From Acetobacter aceti NBRC 14818 (GTDB taxonomy: Bacteria; Pseudomonadota; Alphaproteobacteria; Acetobacterales; Acetobacteraceae), in contig NZ_AP023410.1 in NCBI RefSeq assembly GCF_000193495.2, forward strand, positions 2,170,001 through 2,234,000: DNA of 64,000 nucleotides, written 5' to 3'. The notes under the pieces were generated by a model. The model made no database searches. It was not told where the DNA came from and saw nothing but the letters and a program-made list of their open reading frames with translations. The position numbers were made by a program, and so were the translations under genes. Below, in pieces: positions 25,911 through 34,957 of this stretch (within the stretch, counting starts at the first letter, position 1; each line of letters begins with the position of its first letter).

Positions 25911-26446
25911 CAGCCGACTGCGACCTTCCGTTCAGAGATCAGGCTGACAGGCAGCAGCGGCTCGGGACAGAGCTTGCCAGAGAGAGACGGCAAGATGCGA
26001 ATCGGCTCGCCCGCGGCCCCCTCGGAGCATCGTCGCGCTCCATCGAGACATTGCTGTGGGAGATGGGAAGCGCGGCTGATATATTTATGGGCTGCCTGTT
26101 CAGCGGCCGTCGCGCACTCTTCCAGCGTATGCACATCGCGCATCTGGGCCAGCTTGACCAGCATCGGGAGATTGGCTCCCCCCAGTACTTCGATCCGGCC
26201 TGCTTCCATCATCGCGACGGCAAGATTCGACGGCGTGCTCCCGAACATGTCGGTCACCAGCATCACACCATCACCGTCATCAACGCCGGCGACGCAGGCT
26301 TCCAGTTCCAGACGCCGCGCCAGCAGATCATCATCCGGTCCCACGCTGACGGCTGCCAGTCTCTCCTGTGGTCCGACGACATGTTCCAGAGTGTCCCGCA
26401 GGGCCACACCCAGAGCACCCTGAGTGACGAGTACAATGCCGATCAT
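25910..26446 (-). CDS. EIIA-Man family PTS protein lacking the active-site His
   Basis: A 178-residue member of the mannose-type EIIA family, normally phosphorylated by HPr on a His near the N-terminus (VTHG). Here the sequence reads MIGIVLVTQGALG: the codon is CAG, so Gln9 replaces the phospho-acceptor. Other family features remain (GVMLVTDMFGSTPSNLA, GGANLPMLVKLAQ). About 45 extra residues at the C-terminus are Pro- and Cys-containing and match no known domain. The ATG overlaps the rapZ stop by ATGA. No EIIB or EIIC gene is present, so any role is regulatory. Confidence 0.85.
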   Translation of the reverse strand: MIGIVLVTQGALGVALRDTLEHVVGPQERLAAVSVGPDDDLLARRLELEACVAGVDDGDGVMLVTDMFGSTPSNLAVAMMEAGRIEVLGGANLPMLVKLAQMRDVHTLEECATAAEQAAHKYISRASHLPQQCLDGARRCSEGAAGEPIRILPSLSGKLCPEPLLPVSLISERKVAVG

Positions 26447-27525
26447 GCGTTTCCCCGCACCATGGAATGCGACGTCGACGTTCTGTCGTCCGTATTCACG
26501 TTACTGTTGTCCACAACGGCGACGTCCACCAGCCGTTCCGCCAGATCCGTCTGAAGATCGGCCTTGTCATCAGCTGGCTTTCTGGCCCAACGCCAGGCAG
26601 CGGAATCCGGTCCGGCGATCCCGAGCCGCGCCAGTTCCCGATGAACGACGGCCACCGGCCCTTCCCCACCCGGACTGTCGGAGATGTCCGCCAGTTTCCG
26701 GCCCAGCGCCTCCACCAGCGTGACGGAGCGATGACGCCCGCCCGAGCAGCCCACGGCGATGGTCGCGTATTTCTTGCCTTCCAGCACAAAGCGCGGAATG
26801 ACCAGATGCAGCATCCCAAGAATCTGGTTCAGAAACGGCTCATAGTCCGGATCAGCCTCGACATAGTCCGCGACCGGCCGATCAAGCCCTGTCTGGGGCG
26901 CCAGCACCGGGTCGTAATGCGGGTTTCTGAGGAAACGGGCGTCAAACACCATATCCGCTTCCTGTGGAAGACCGGCCGGAAAGGCGAACGACATCAGCAC
27001 GACCGTCAGCCCCTCATCCGGGCCGCTGTGCCACGTGCCGTAGCGTGTCTCGATCAGTCGACGCAGCTCCGGGGCCGACAGGTCGGACGTATCAATGACC
27101 AGATCGGCTCCGGCCCTGAGCTTTCCGGTCAGATCCCTTTCCGAGTCGATCCCTTCCTTGACGCTGCCATGTGGTGCGAGAGGATGGCGTCGGCGGGTCG
27201 CCGTGTAGCGACGCAGAAGCGTGGCTTCGTCAGCAGCAGCGTAGATCAGTTCGGCCCTGAGATGCGGGTTCATCCGCAGACGCGCCAGGGCTTCCAGCAC
27301 CGTGGACGTGTCAAAATCCCGGGTACGCGAATCCACACCGATTGCGATCGGACGATTTCCTCGCGCCACGATCTCATCCAGCATGCCCAGAGGCGGATTA
27401 TCGATCACTTCATGCCCAAGATCCTCCAGAATCCGGAGAATCGAGGATTTCCCTGCTCCCGACAGACCCGTGACAAGCAGGATCTGACGGAGAGGAACCT
27501 CATCGGCAATCTGAGACGTCACCAT
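26443..27525 (-). CDS. rapZ: RNase adapter protein RapZ (YvcJ family)
   Basis: A 360-residue P-loop protein; the family binds nucleotides and, in E. coli, regulates glucosamine-6-phosphate synthase through small RNAs. Walker A is VTGLSGAGKSS (about 18-28), with the conserved GVDSRTRDF following. The C-terminal domain has VLMSFAFPAGLP, DMVFDARFLRNPHYDP and the signature AVGCSGGRHRSVTLVEAL. An extra C-terminal tail of about 50 residues is variable. It is coupled to the EIIA gene by a 4-base overlap. Confidence 0.94.
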   Translation of the reverse strand: MVTSQIADEVPLRQILLVTGLSGAGKSSILRILEDLGHEVIDNPPLGMLDEIVARGNRPIAIGVDSRTRDFDTSTVLEALARLRMNPHLRAELIYAAADEATLLRRYTATRRRHPLAPHGSVKEGIDSERDLTGKLRAGADLVIDTSDLSAPELRRLIETRYGTWHSGPDEGLTVVLMSFAFPAGLPQEADMVFDARFLRNPHYDPVLAPQTGLDRPVADYVEADPDYEPFLNQILGMLHLVIPRFVLEGKKYATIAVGCSGGRHRSVTLVEALGRKLADISDSPGGEGPVAVVHRELARLGIAGPDSAAWRWARKPADDKADLQTDLAERLVDVAVVDNSNVNTDDRTSTSHSMVRGNA

Positions 27526-27735
27526 TGAAATCCGACAAACACCCTAAATGGAGAACAAAACAACAGAGAATTCGGCCTGCGACCACGCTTCCCGGACAGT
27601 GGCTTCATCGGAGACCGCCACCTCAATATCCCAACCGGAACACGCCTGAAGAATGACGGTCAACACATCACCGTTCTCTGGCTCTCAAGAAACCATACCA
27701 GAAGCCGACACTTCTCTGACACATTTTTGTCGCCC

Positions 27736-28203
27736 TCAGTCATCACGGACCAGCATGGCGCTCTGCGACAGGAGAAAGGCTCGCCCCTCCAGACAGTCCA
27801 GCGCCATGTCGATCCGCTCCGGCGCGGAGGCCATCATGCCATCCAGTCTCAGGACCGGCAGCCCCGTTTCTCCGTCAGTCAGCCCTTCTTCCGGCAAGCG
27901 GGAAAACGCCTCTCCCTGCCGGATCAGCCTTACAGCCAGACAGGGCGTGACCTCTGGCACAAAGGAACGCCGCACGATTCCCCACCCACGAACCTCGACA
28001 AGTCCCCGCAACATTGTCGGTGCCCGGACAAGGCCATTTTCCATCTCGATCCGGTCATCCGCCACCAGATCATAACCACGAGCCAGCAGCCGAAGCAGAA
28101 GATCAGACTTCCCGGTGCCGGATGCTCCCAGAATCAGCACTCCCTGCCCGCGTCGTGCGACGCATCCGCCGTGAAATCTTCGCACGCCATCACAGACAGT
28201 CAT
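27736..28203 (-). CDS. hprK: HPr kinase/phosphorylase, short alphaproteobacterial form
   Basis: Phosphorylates and dephosphorylates HPr on the regulatory Ser. At 155 residues it has only the C-terminal catalytic domain, as is normal in alphaproteobacteria. Visible features are FHGGCVARRGQGVLILG, Walker A GASGTGKSD, VADDRIEM and the family signature LRGLVEVRGWGIV. It is the first gene of the leftward hprK-rapZ-EIIA-HPr-EI cluster. A 210-bp gap separates it from rapZ and holds no supported gene. Confidence 0.92.
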   Translation of the reverse strand: MTVCDGVRRFHGGCVARRGQGVLILGASGTGKSDLLLRLLARGYDLVADDRIEMENGLVRAPTMLRGLVEVRGWGIVRRSFVPEVTPCLAVRLIRQGEAFSRLPEEGLTDGETGLPVLRLDGMMASAPERIDMALDCLEGRAFLLSQSAMLVRDD

Positions 28204-28349
28204 GGCGCTCCCGTTCTGAAATCGTTACGATCCAACAGCGTTCCTCCAGAGAAACATCTTTGCTTTGCCGTTCTTTTCGGATTATGACAATTTTGTGTCG
28301 CCGACCTGTGTCACACGCAGACGAGACCCGACCATAAAGGACAACCGAA

Positions 28350-28787
28350 ATGGAAGCAGCAACAGCCCTCATGCGGACCCGATATGATCGCCCGGACAAC
28401 GCTCCCGTAGACTCACTATTGTGCCTCGACACGGTTCAGCCAAGCTATGAGCATTCTCACGAGGGAATGCGCGTGCGCCATTTGCGTGGATTTGACTCCC
28501 GGACAGGCGATTTTCCGCCCCGCATCAGCGACCAGTGTCGTCTGGCTTTCTCGGCAGGAGACGCCGCTCTCTCGACCCGCGGCGCGTCACTTCAGGACGT
28601 GGTGCGCGTGGTCTACCTCGTCAAGGATGCCAGCAAACTCTCATCCTGTGGCAGTTTCGCCAGCAATGCGTTGGGCGACAACCGCCCAGCAACCACCGTA
28701 CTCGTGGTTAAGAAGTTCGATCGACCCGAAGTGGAAATCGAGCTGGAACTGATCGCCCGCATTCCCGAAGACGCCCTCGCAAGCTAA
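28350..28787 (+). CDS. RidA (YjgF/YER057c/UK114) family protein
   Basis: A 145-residue protein of the RidA superfamily, whose best known members hydrolyse reactive enamines and imines. The ATG at 28350 has AAGGA upstream. The core shows DQCRLAFSAGDAALSTRGAS, LQDVVRVVYLVKDASKL and a C-terminal NRPATTVLVVKKFDRPEVEIELE, in which the conserved Arg-Pro-Ala pocket is kept. It is divergent from hprK with a 146-bp spacer. Its enamine specificity is not predictable. Confidence 0.85.
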   Translation: MEAATALMRTRYDRPDNAPVDSLLCLDTVQPSYEHSHEGMRVRHLRGFDSRTGDFPPRISDQCRLAFSAGDAALSTRGASLQDVVRVVYLVKDASKLSSCGSFASNALGDNRPATTVLVVKKFDRPEVEIELELIARIPEDALAS

Positions 28788-28960
28788 CTCTCAGCGCCAA
28801 CAATCAGAAACGATATATTAACGATCCATTTCCTTTGGACGCGCCTCCCTGTATGAGAAGTGACACAGGGCTTGAGCCTCACCGGCCATGGGACGCGCCA
28901 GCACTTGCAGCCGGGTGACAGGCGGAAAGCCTCCTTCCGTTTCCGAGGCCAGATCCCGCA

Positions 28961-31300
28961 GTGTCCTTTTCTCCAGACAATCCTGACATCCCCACTTCGG
29001 AAGACAAAAAGACAGGCTCGTCCCAGAGCGGTCTACAGGATGAACTGACACGGCTCCGCCTCCGGGCCACCGCGTTCGAGCAGTCGGAAGCCACGGTCGA
29101 GGCACTGCAACGCCAGATACAGGCCTATGAGAACAGCACGTTCTGGCGTCTCACCGGCCCCGCCCGGAAAATCCTTGAACACTCCCCGCGCCTGAAGCAC
29201 CTGCTGCGTGAATCAGCCCGCTCCTGCCGCGGGCTTGTGAGCGGTCAGCTCCCAGACCGACTGCGTCACTCCTGGCGGACGCGCACGACAAAACCCCTCC
29301 GTGAAGAAGAGACAACCCAGCCAGAAGCGCAGACAACCCGCCAGAGCAAACGCACTTTCCGCCCTGTAAAAGAAGATCACACCTCTCTCCGCTTCCCGCG
29401 CCACGCTTTCCCGGTGCTGAGCATCGTCATTCCAAGCTACGGACAGGTGCCTGTCACGCTGCAATGTCTGTGCTCCATCATGCGCCATCCGCCGTCCTGC
29501 CCTTATGAAGTGATTGTCGCGGAAGATGCTTCCGGCGATCCAGCTGTTGCCGCCCTGCGCGCCATCGAAGGGCTGGTGCTGATCGAACGCAGTGAAAATC
29601 TGGGCTTTCTGAAGAACTGCAACGAAGCGGCGAAAGCGGCGTCCGGCACATGGCTTCACCTGCTCAACAACGACACGGAAGTGCTGCCCGGCACGTTCGA
29701 CGCCCTTCTATCCCGCCTGCAAACCGACGAAAGCATCGGTCTGACCGGCTCGAAGCTGCTCTATCCGGACGGGCGGTTGCAGGAAGCCGGCGGCATCATC
29801 TGGAACGATGCTTCAGGCTGGAATTTCGGTCGCAACGATCCACATCCCGACCGGGCCGCCTACAGCTATCCCCGTGATGTGGATTACATTTCCGGCGCGT
29901 CAATCATGTTGCGTCGAGACCTGTTCGCCTTCCTCGGCGGCTTCGATGAAGCCTTTGCGCCCGCCTATTACGAGGACACGGACCTCGCCTTCCGCATCCG
30001 CGCTTCCGGACTGCGCGTGGTATTTGAACCAGCCTCGGCGGTCATCCACCATGAAGGCGTCTCGCACGGAACGGACGAGACCAGCGGCGTCAAGGCGTAT
30101 CAGGTCCGCAACCGGCAACTGATGCTGGACCGCTGGCGTGACACGCTGCAAGCGCAACACTTCCCGCCAGCAACACACTTTCTGCGCGCCGCGTCTCATG
30201 CCCGGGACCGCAAGACCATTCTCATCATCGACCATTATGTGCCGGAGCCAGACCGCGACGCAGGTTCCCGCACGACCATGGACGTGATCCGCGCCCTGAT
30301 CCACGCGGGGTGGCTGGTGAAATTCTGGCCGGAAAACCGCCAGCGCAACCACTACTCTCTCGCGCTCGAACGTCTGGGCGTGGAGATCCTCGACGAAACG
30401 AATCCCTGTGATTTTCCCTCGTGGATTACGGAAAACGGCCCCGATCTCGACCATGTCATGATCATGCGTCCCACCATCGCCCGCGCCTTCCTGCCGGATG
30501 TGGTGCTCAACACCGACGCGCGCCGCTCCTATTACGGTCACGACATTCACTTTCTACGACTGGAACGCGAGGCGGAGGTGACAAAAGACCAGAAGACCCG
30601 CGAGGATGCGCTCACCATGCGGCGGCTTGAGACATGGCTGTGGCCACAGTTTCATGCCGTGCTCTATCTGTCGCGATACGAAGCCGACCTTGTGCGCGAA
30701 CTTGCGCCCAACGCGCAGCCTCATGCCATCGTGCCGTTCTGCTTCACCCCGGACCTCTCGGCACGCCCCGTTACATCGGGCAAAACCATCCTGTTTGTCG
30801 GTGGATTCGGTCACCCGCCCAATGTCGATGCCGCTCTCTGGCTTGTGCGAGAAATCATGCCGCTGGTGCGTCAGCGCGTGCCGGATGTACGCCTGATCCT
30901 CGCCGGATCGAAACCAGCACCTGAAGTTCGTGCGCTGGCCAGTTCGAATGTCACCGTTACAGGTTTTGTGTCGGATGAAGAACTGGCGCGGCTCTACGCC
31001 ACCTCACGCGTGGCCGCCGTGCCTCTGCGTTTCGGAGCCGGTGTGAAGCACAAGGTGCTGGAAGCGCTGCATCAGGGACTGCCGCTCGTCACAACGCCAG
31101 TGGGCGCGGAAGGTATTGCCGGGCTGGGAGATATGGCGTCCGTGGCAGAGACAGCCCCTCTGTTTGCAGACGCGCTTCTGGCGTTACTGGAGAATGACGC
31201 GTTGTGGCGGGAGCGCTCGGATGCGGGAAAAGAACTGATTAGCGCAGGGTATTCGCCGGAACGATTTGGCGAGGAATTACTTGGAGCTCTAAAGAAATAA
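28961..31300 (+). CDS. Two-domain glycosyltransferase (GT2 plus GT4 fusion)
   Basis: A 779-residue fusion. A short coiled-coil region (about 25-60, ELTRLRLRATAFEQSEA) is followed by a GT2 domain (about 150-400) with LSIVIPSYGQVPVTLQCL, VIVAEDASGDPAV, WLHLLNNDTEVLPG, SGASIMLRRDLF and YYEDTDLAFR. Next is a GT-B/GT4 domain (about 420-779) with KTILIIDHYVPEPDRDAGSR, ILFVGGFGHPPNVDAALW and GAGVKHKVLEALHQGLPLV. It likely adds two sugars to an envelope glycan. The start is GTG with a weak ribosome-binding site. First gene of the glycan locus. Confidence 0.88.
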   Translation: MSFSPDNPDIPTSEDKKTGSSQSGLQDELTRLRLRATAFEQSEATVEALQRQIQAYENSTFWRLTGPARKILEHSPRLKHLLRESARSCRGLVSGQLPDRLRHSWRTRTTKPLREEETTQPEAQTTRQSKRTFRPVKEDHTSLRFPRHAFPVLSIVIPSYGQVPVTLQCLCSIMRHPPSCPYEVIVAEDASGDPAVAALRAIEGLVLIERSENLGFLKNCNEAAKAASGTWLHLLNNDTEVLPGTFDALLSRLQTDESIGLTGSKLLYPDGRLQEAGGIIWNDASGWNFGRNDPHPDRAAYSYPRDVDYISGASIMLRRDLFAFLGGFDEAFAPAYYEDTDLAFRIRASGLRVVFEPASAVIHHEGVSHGTDETSGVKAYQVRNRQLMLDRWRDTLQAQHFPPATHFLRAASHARDRKTILIIDHYVPEPDRDAGSRTTMDVIRALIHAGWLVKFWPENRQRNHYSLALERLGVEILDETNPCDFPSWITENGPDLDHVMIMRPTIARAFLPDVVLNTDARRSYYGHDIHFLRLEREAEVTKDQKTREDALTMRRLETWLWPQFHAVLYLSRYEADLVRELAPNAQPHAIVPFCFTPDLSARPVTSGKTILFVGGFGHPPNVDAALWLVREIMPLVRQRVPDVRLILAGSKPAPEVRALASSNVTVTGFVSDEELARLYATSRVAAVPLRFGAGVKHKVLEALHQGLPLVTTPVGAEGIAGLGDMASVAETAPLFADALLALLENDALWRERSDAGKELISAGYSPERFGEELLGALKK

Positions 31301-31743
31301 CCGAACCCTGTTTTTATGAATTCTTTTATTAAATCATGTATTTTCATCAGAAATATTCAGGAAAGACTCATCATTGAATCGAAATCAAATCAGAAACATC
31401 CGGCATTTTATGCTCACACAAATTTGCCAGAAGATTTTTTGTCGAGGATAACGACTGCAAACATTCCTTTCGCAAAACCTCATTTAATTCAAAATGATAC
31501 GTTTAAACAACAACCCACAGGACATAATATTTTTAAAAACCATGCAATAAAAATTTCATTTTTATCAAGATATACCTGAAAAATAAGCAATTATCAGGAA
31601 GAATTTAATTTTATAGGTTCAGTCATCTGACCTTATGATGTCTATGAAAATCCTCCTCCTTTCCACCGCTCTTGCGTAAAAATCAATTTCTTCGACCCTC
31701 AATGCAAATACTGCTGTATGTGTGAAAGACAGTCAGGCGGAAG
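31301..31743. other. AT-rich gap inside the glycan locus
   Basis: About 440 bp of strongly AT-rich sequence with no recognisable gene. An 87-residue frame (31316-31579) has no family resemblance. Such stretches often mark integration or recombination points in surface-polysaccharide loci, and a promoter for the next genes may lie here. Confidence 0.5.
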
Positions 31744-32757
31744 GTGCGGATATTTTCGCGCAAAAAGAGCATCCTCCTTACAATAAGCAGTGCCGCATCA
31801 ATGGAGAGAAAAACGGCAAATCGTGCTATCACGTCGGTGATGAGTATCTTCAGAACCGATATCTGGCGCGTCGGCGTCGTGCAGGCCGGATTTTCCGCTA
31901 TCTGCCGGGCAGGCTCCCTCGACCCGTTTGCCATCCGCTGGCTTCCCAACCCCGGTCCATACCGCTTTCTGGCTGATCCGTTCGGGATATGGCGAGACGA
32001 CAGGTTGCATATCTTCGTCGAACATTATGACTATCGCACGCGCAAGGGCGAAATCCATCTCCTTCTCCTGAATCAGGAATTGGAAATCATCCAGCAGGGA
32101 AAGGTTCTTTCCGAACCATGGCACCTGTCCTATCCTTTCATTCTTGAAGCCGATGGCGAAACATGGATGCTGCCCGAAGCCTGCCGTTCGGGAAAACTGA
32201 TCCTCTATCGGGCGCGCCGCTTCCCGTGGGAGTGGGAAGCTGTTCCCGAATTTCATTTTCCTCATGCCGCGATCGATGCCTCTCCGATTTTCACCGCAGG
32301 CGCATGGTGGATGTTCTACGCCCCCTCCTCTCCACATTCCGATCGCATGACGGCTCTGCGGCTGGCGCGGGCAGATACGCTGCTCGGCAGGTGGACCGAC
32401 GTTTCCACCCAACCATTAAGACGCGGGGCGGGAAGCAGCCGGATGGGAGGCACACCCCAAATCGTGGATAGACAGCTTATTCTTCCCATGCAGGACTGCA
32501 CAACAACCTATGGCGGGGCGATCCGCCTTCTGACGACCGCAACTGACCCCGATCAATCCATGACTTTTCAGGAGGGTTTTCGGATAACCCCGCCCAGGAG
32601 CGCACATCCGTTTACGGCGGGCCTGCATACACTCTCGGCAGCAGGTGACGTCACGCTCATTGATGCCAAACGCATCCTGCGTAATATGCCAGCACGTGCC
32701 GGAATGGATCTCCGCCACCATCTCGGAAAATGGTGGGAACAGAGGACCGCACGGTGA
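31744..32757 (+). CDS. GINT1 N-terminal-like beta-propeller protein
   Basis: About 305-337 residues resembling the N-terminal domain of plant glucosamine inositolphosphorylceramide transferase 1, a GH43-like propeller. Characteristic pieces are FLADPFGIWRDDRLHIFVEH, WHLSYPFILEADGETWMLPE and IDASPIFTAGAWWMFYAP. Related bacterial proteins occur beside glycosyltransferases, and their reaction is unknown. The start is uncertain: GTG at 31744, or ATG at 31801 or 31840. The stop overlaps the GTG of the next glycosyltransferase (GTGA), so the two are coupled. Confidence 0.7.
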   Translation: MRIFSRKKSILLTISSAASMERKTANRAITSVMSIFRTDIWRVGVVQAGFSAICRAGSLDPFAIRWLPNPGPYRFLADPFGIWRDDRLHIFVEHYDYRTRKGEIHLLLLNQELEIIQQGKVLSEPWHLSYPFILEADGETWMLPEACRSGKLILYRARRFPWEWEAVPEFHFPHAAIDASPIFTAGAWWMFYAPSSPHSDRMTALRLARADTLLGRWTDVSTQPLRRGAGSSRMGGTPQIVDRQLILPMQDCTTTYGGAIRLLTTATDPDQSMTFQEGFRITPPRSAHPFTAGLHTLSAAGDVTLIDAKRILRNMPARAGMDLRHHLGKWWEQRTAR

Positions 32758-33845
32758 GGATCGCCTATATCATCAACTCGGTGGAAGGCGGCGGAGCGGC
32801 CCTGCCAGTGCCCGCCGTGACCCAGGTTATGCGTGAGTGCGGGCACCATGTCGAAATCTTCGCACTCAGCCGTCGGGACGGGCGCGCTATCGCTCCGATG
32901 GAACAGGATGGTTTGCGCGTGCACGTCCGGAATGGCGCTCCGGGAGACCATCTGGCCGCCTTTCTCTGGCTGAAGCGCCAGATGCAGGTATTTTCGCCAA
33001 CGGTGATCTGGACCTCGCTGACCCGCGCGACCCTGATGGGACAACTGCTCGGAGCCTATCGACGCTGCCCGGTCGTCAGCTGGCAACATTCAGCCCGCCT
33101 CAAACCGGCCAACGCCCGACTACTGCGCCTCCTGCGGTCCCGCACCTCTCTCTGGATCGCGGACTCCTGCTGTGTGGAGAAAATGACCCGGGAGACGCTG
33201 GGAATTCCGGCCAAGCAACTCGCCTGCTGGCCGATTTTTCGTGCAGACGCCGATGTCCCTCTGGCGACACCATGGCAACCGGGCGAACCGGTTCGTATCG
33301 GTTCACTCGGACGCCTTCATCCGGTCAAGGGTTACGATATTCTGTGTCAGGCACTGACGCTCCTGCGTCAGCGGAACGATCTGCCATCTTTTGAAGTCCT
33401 GATCGCAGGAGAAGGCGAAGAACGCGTCCATCTGGAAGGCCTGATCAAACGGGATAACCTGCCGGTCCGTCTTGCTGGCTATGTCGAGCACCCCAAAAAC
33501 TTTCTGGCGACCCTGCACGCCTATGTGCAGCCTTCCTTCTGGGAAGGGCTGTGTCTGGCGGCACATGAAGCGATGCTTGCGGGGTTGCCAGTCATCACGT
33601 CAGCGGTGGGAGAACTTCCCTTTACCATCACGGGAGAAATGGGAAGCGTGGTGCCCCCCCGTGATCCACAGGCTTTGGCGGGTGCGCTTGAAAAACTGCT
33701 CCACTCGCCAGACAAACTGGCGGAATGGGGGCAGGCGGGACGTCAGCGGGTGCTCGAACGGTTCAGCGCCGAGCGCTTCGACGCCACCGGGCGCGACATC
33801 GTGGAACGCGTGGAGCAGATCGTTCAGGCACACCGCCTGAGATAA
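32754..33845 (+). CDS. Glycosyltransferase family 4 protein
   Basis: A 363-residue GT-B enzyme. The GTG start (MRIAYIINSVEGGGA) has GAGG eight bases upstream and overlaps the preceding stop; an upstream ATG at 32730 is less likely. N-terminal glycine-rich loop NSVEGGGAALPV; C-terminal domain with RIGSLGRLHPVKGYDIL, LIAGEGEER, LAGYVEHPKNF and the EX7E region PSFWEGLCLAAHEAMLAG. It probably transfers a sugar from a nucleotide donor to a surface glycan intermediate. Its 3' end overlaps the convergent next gene by 22 bp. Confidence 0.9.
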   Translation: MRIAYIINSVEGGGAALPVPAVTQVMRECGHHVEIFALSRRDGRAIAPMEQDGLRVHVRNGAPGDHLAAFLWLKRQMQVFSPTVIWTSLTRATLMGQLLGAYRRCPVVSWQHSARLKPANARLLRLLRSRTSLWIADSCCVEKMTRETLGIPAKQLACWPIFRADADVPLATPWQPGEPVRIGSLGRLHPVKGYDILCQALTLLRQRNDLPSFEVLIAGEGEERVHLEGLIKRDNLPVRLAGYVEHPKNFLATLHAYVQPSFWEGLCLAAHEAMLAGLPVITSAVGELPFTITGEMGSVVPPRDPQALAGALEKLLHSPDKLAEWGQAGRQRVLERFSAERFDATGRDIVERVEQIVQAHRLR

Positions 33846-34957
33846 TCCACCATGGCGTCGGCCGCTGCCGGAGCCGTGGGCTGGTTGTCGGGCAGTTCGA
33901 ATGTTTCAGAAAAATAGGCAGTCTGTCTGTCCCTGAACTGCGGATGGATCAGAAACGCATTGTCCAGCGTGTCAGCAAGACGGTCAGGATCATCCAGCAC
34001 TTCGCCCAGCTGCCAGAAGCTGTAATTATTGTCGTTTTCCCATCGTGCGTTATGAGCGTTGAGAAAGACACAGGGGCGCGGACGGATCATGAATTCCGCC
34101 ACCTGACTGCTGACATCTCCCAGATAAAGATCCGCCGCCATGGTGTAGGTCATGTCCACGCTGCGCGTACTTCCTGGATCGATCAGCAGATTGTCACAAC
34201 CGGAAAAACGCTGCCGGAGCGCCTCGCCAGCCTCTCTGTTCCGGTCAAACAGACGGATATGCGGGGCAAAAATCAGATTGTAGCGATCCTGCTGCGCGAA
34301 AAAAGCAAGAATCTGGTCGCCAAACTTCTCCCATGAGGACAGCCGGGAGGAAAAATGCGGATTATAGAGCACGACAGGTCTGGCATTGTTGAAAAGCGGA
34401 CGTGCTGAGTGATTCATGCGCTGGACGATATCGAATTTCGCATAGGTGCCACGATGATAACGCCCCGGTGTGATGGCGCCCTGCTGAAGAAGGCGTTTTT
34501 CGATCTTCTTTCCGGACAGAACGATGAAATCGAACAGGCGCGTATCTTTTGCGAAACCGACGGCTCTGTCACCAGCGCCATGCCGGGTCCATGCCAGACG
34601 GGGTTTCCGAACACCCATGCGCTTGAGATAGAGAGAGGTCCGCTCTGGCACAACAATGCCACTGAACTGAGAAAAATAGGAACGATTCATCGCAAGGACA
34701 GCGATTTTTTCGAGTGGTCCTGGTCCCTTTTCCTCTATCCTGCGTCGCAGACGGTGAGGCATCCGCAGCAACTCATATGAAACCTTGCTTTCCGGATAGA
34801 AAGCGGCAAGCGTGCGGGCGTATTCCAGATGACTTTCCGTCATGCAGGCTATCTGCACATCGACATCCGGATTACGCGCCGCCATTTCCATTCCTATGGG
34901 AAGGGAATGTAGCGTCTGATGCGGCTGGGCTATGAACGGCAACACAACCTTCAGCAT
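33824..34957 (-). CDS. CDP-glycerol glycerophosphotransferase-like protein
   Basis: A 377-residue protein with a GT-B-like fold. The C-terminal half matches the TagB/TagF (Glyphos_transf) class: VVLYNPHFSSRLSSWEKFG, LIFAPHIRLFD, and MAADLYLGDVSSQVAEFMIR with PCVFLNAHNARWEND. These enzymes move glycerol-phosphate or related polyol-phosphate units onto envelope polymers. In this Gram-negative context it may decorate LPS or capsule, which is inference. It is opposite in strand to most of the locus and stops inside the 3' end of the upstream gene. Confidence 0.72.
   Translation of the reverse strand: MLKVVLPFIAQPHQTLHSLPIGMEMAARNPDVDVQIACMTESHLEYARTLAAFYPESKVSYELLRMPHRLRRRIEEKGPGPLEKIAVLAMNRSYFSQFSGIVVPERTSLYLKRMGVRKPRLAWTRHGAGDRAVGFAKDTRLFDFIVLSGKKIEKRLLQQGAITPGRYHRGTYAKFDIVQRMNHSARPLFNNARPVVLYNPHFSSRLSSWEKFGDQILAFFAQQDRYNLIFAPHIRLFDRNREAGEALRQRFSGCDNLLIDPGSTRSVDMTYTMAADLYLGDVSSQVAEFMIRPRPCVFLNAHNARWENDNNYSFWQLGEVLDDPDRLADTLDNAFLIHPQFRDRQTAYFSETFELPDNQPTAPAAADAMVDYLRRCA

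Noticed and set aside
26467..27528. Long plus-strand frame opposite rapZ
   Set aside because: The rapZ frame carries the P-loop and family motifs; this frame has none.
27544..27666. 40-residue minus-strand frame between hprK and rapZ (LTVILQACSGWDIEVAVSDE)
   Set aside because: Looks weakly protein-like, perhaps a remnant, but it is too short with a poor start to support.
31316..31579. 87-residue frame in the AT-rich gap
   Set aside because: No family resemblance, low-complexity AT-rich codons and no ribosome-binding site.
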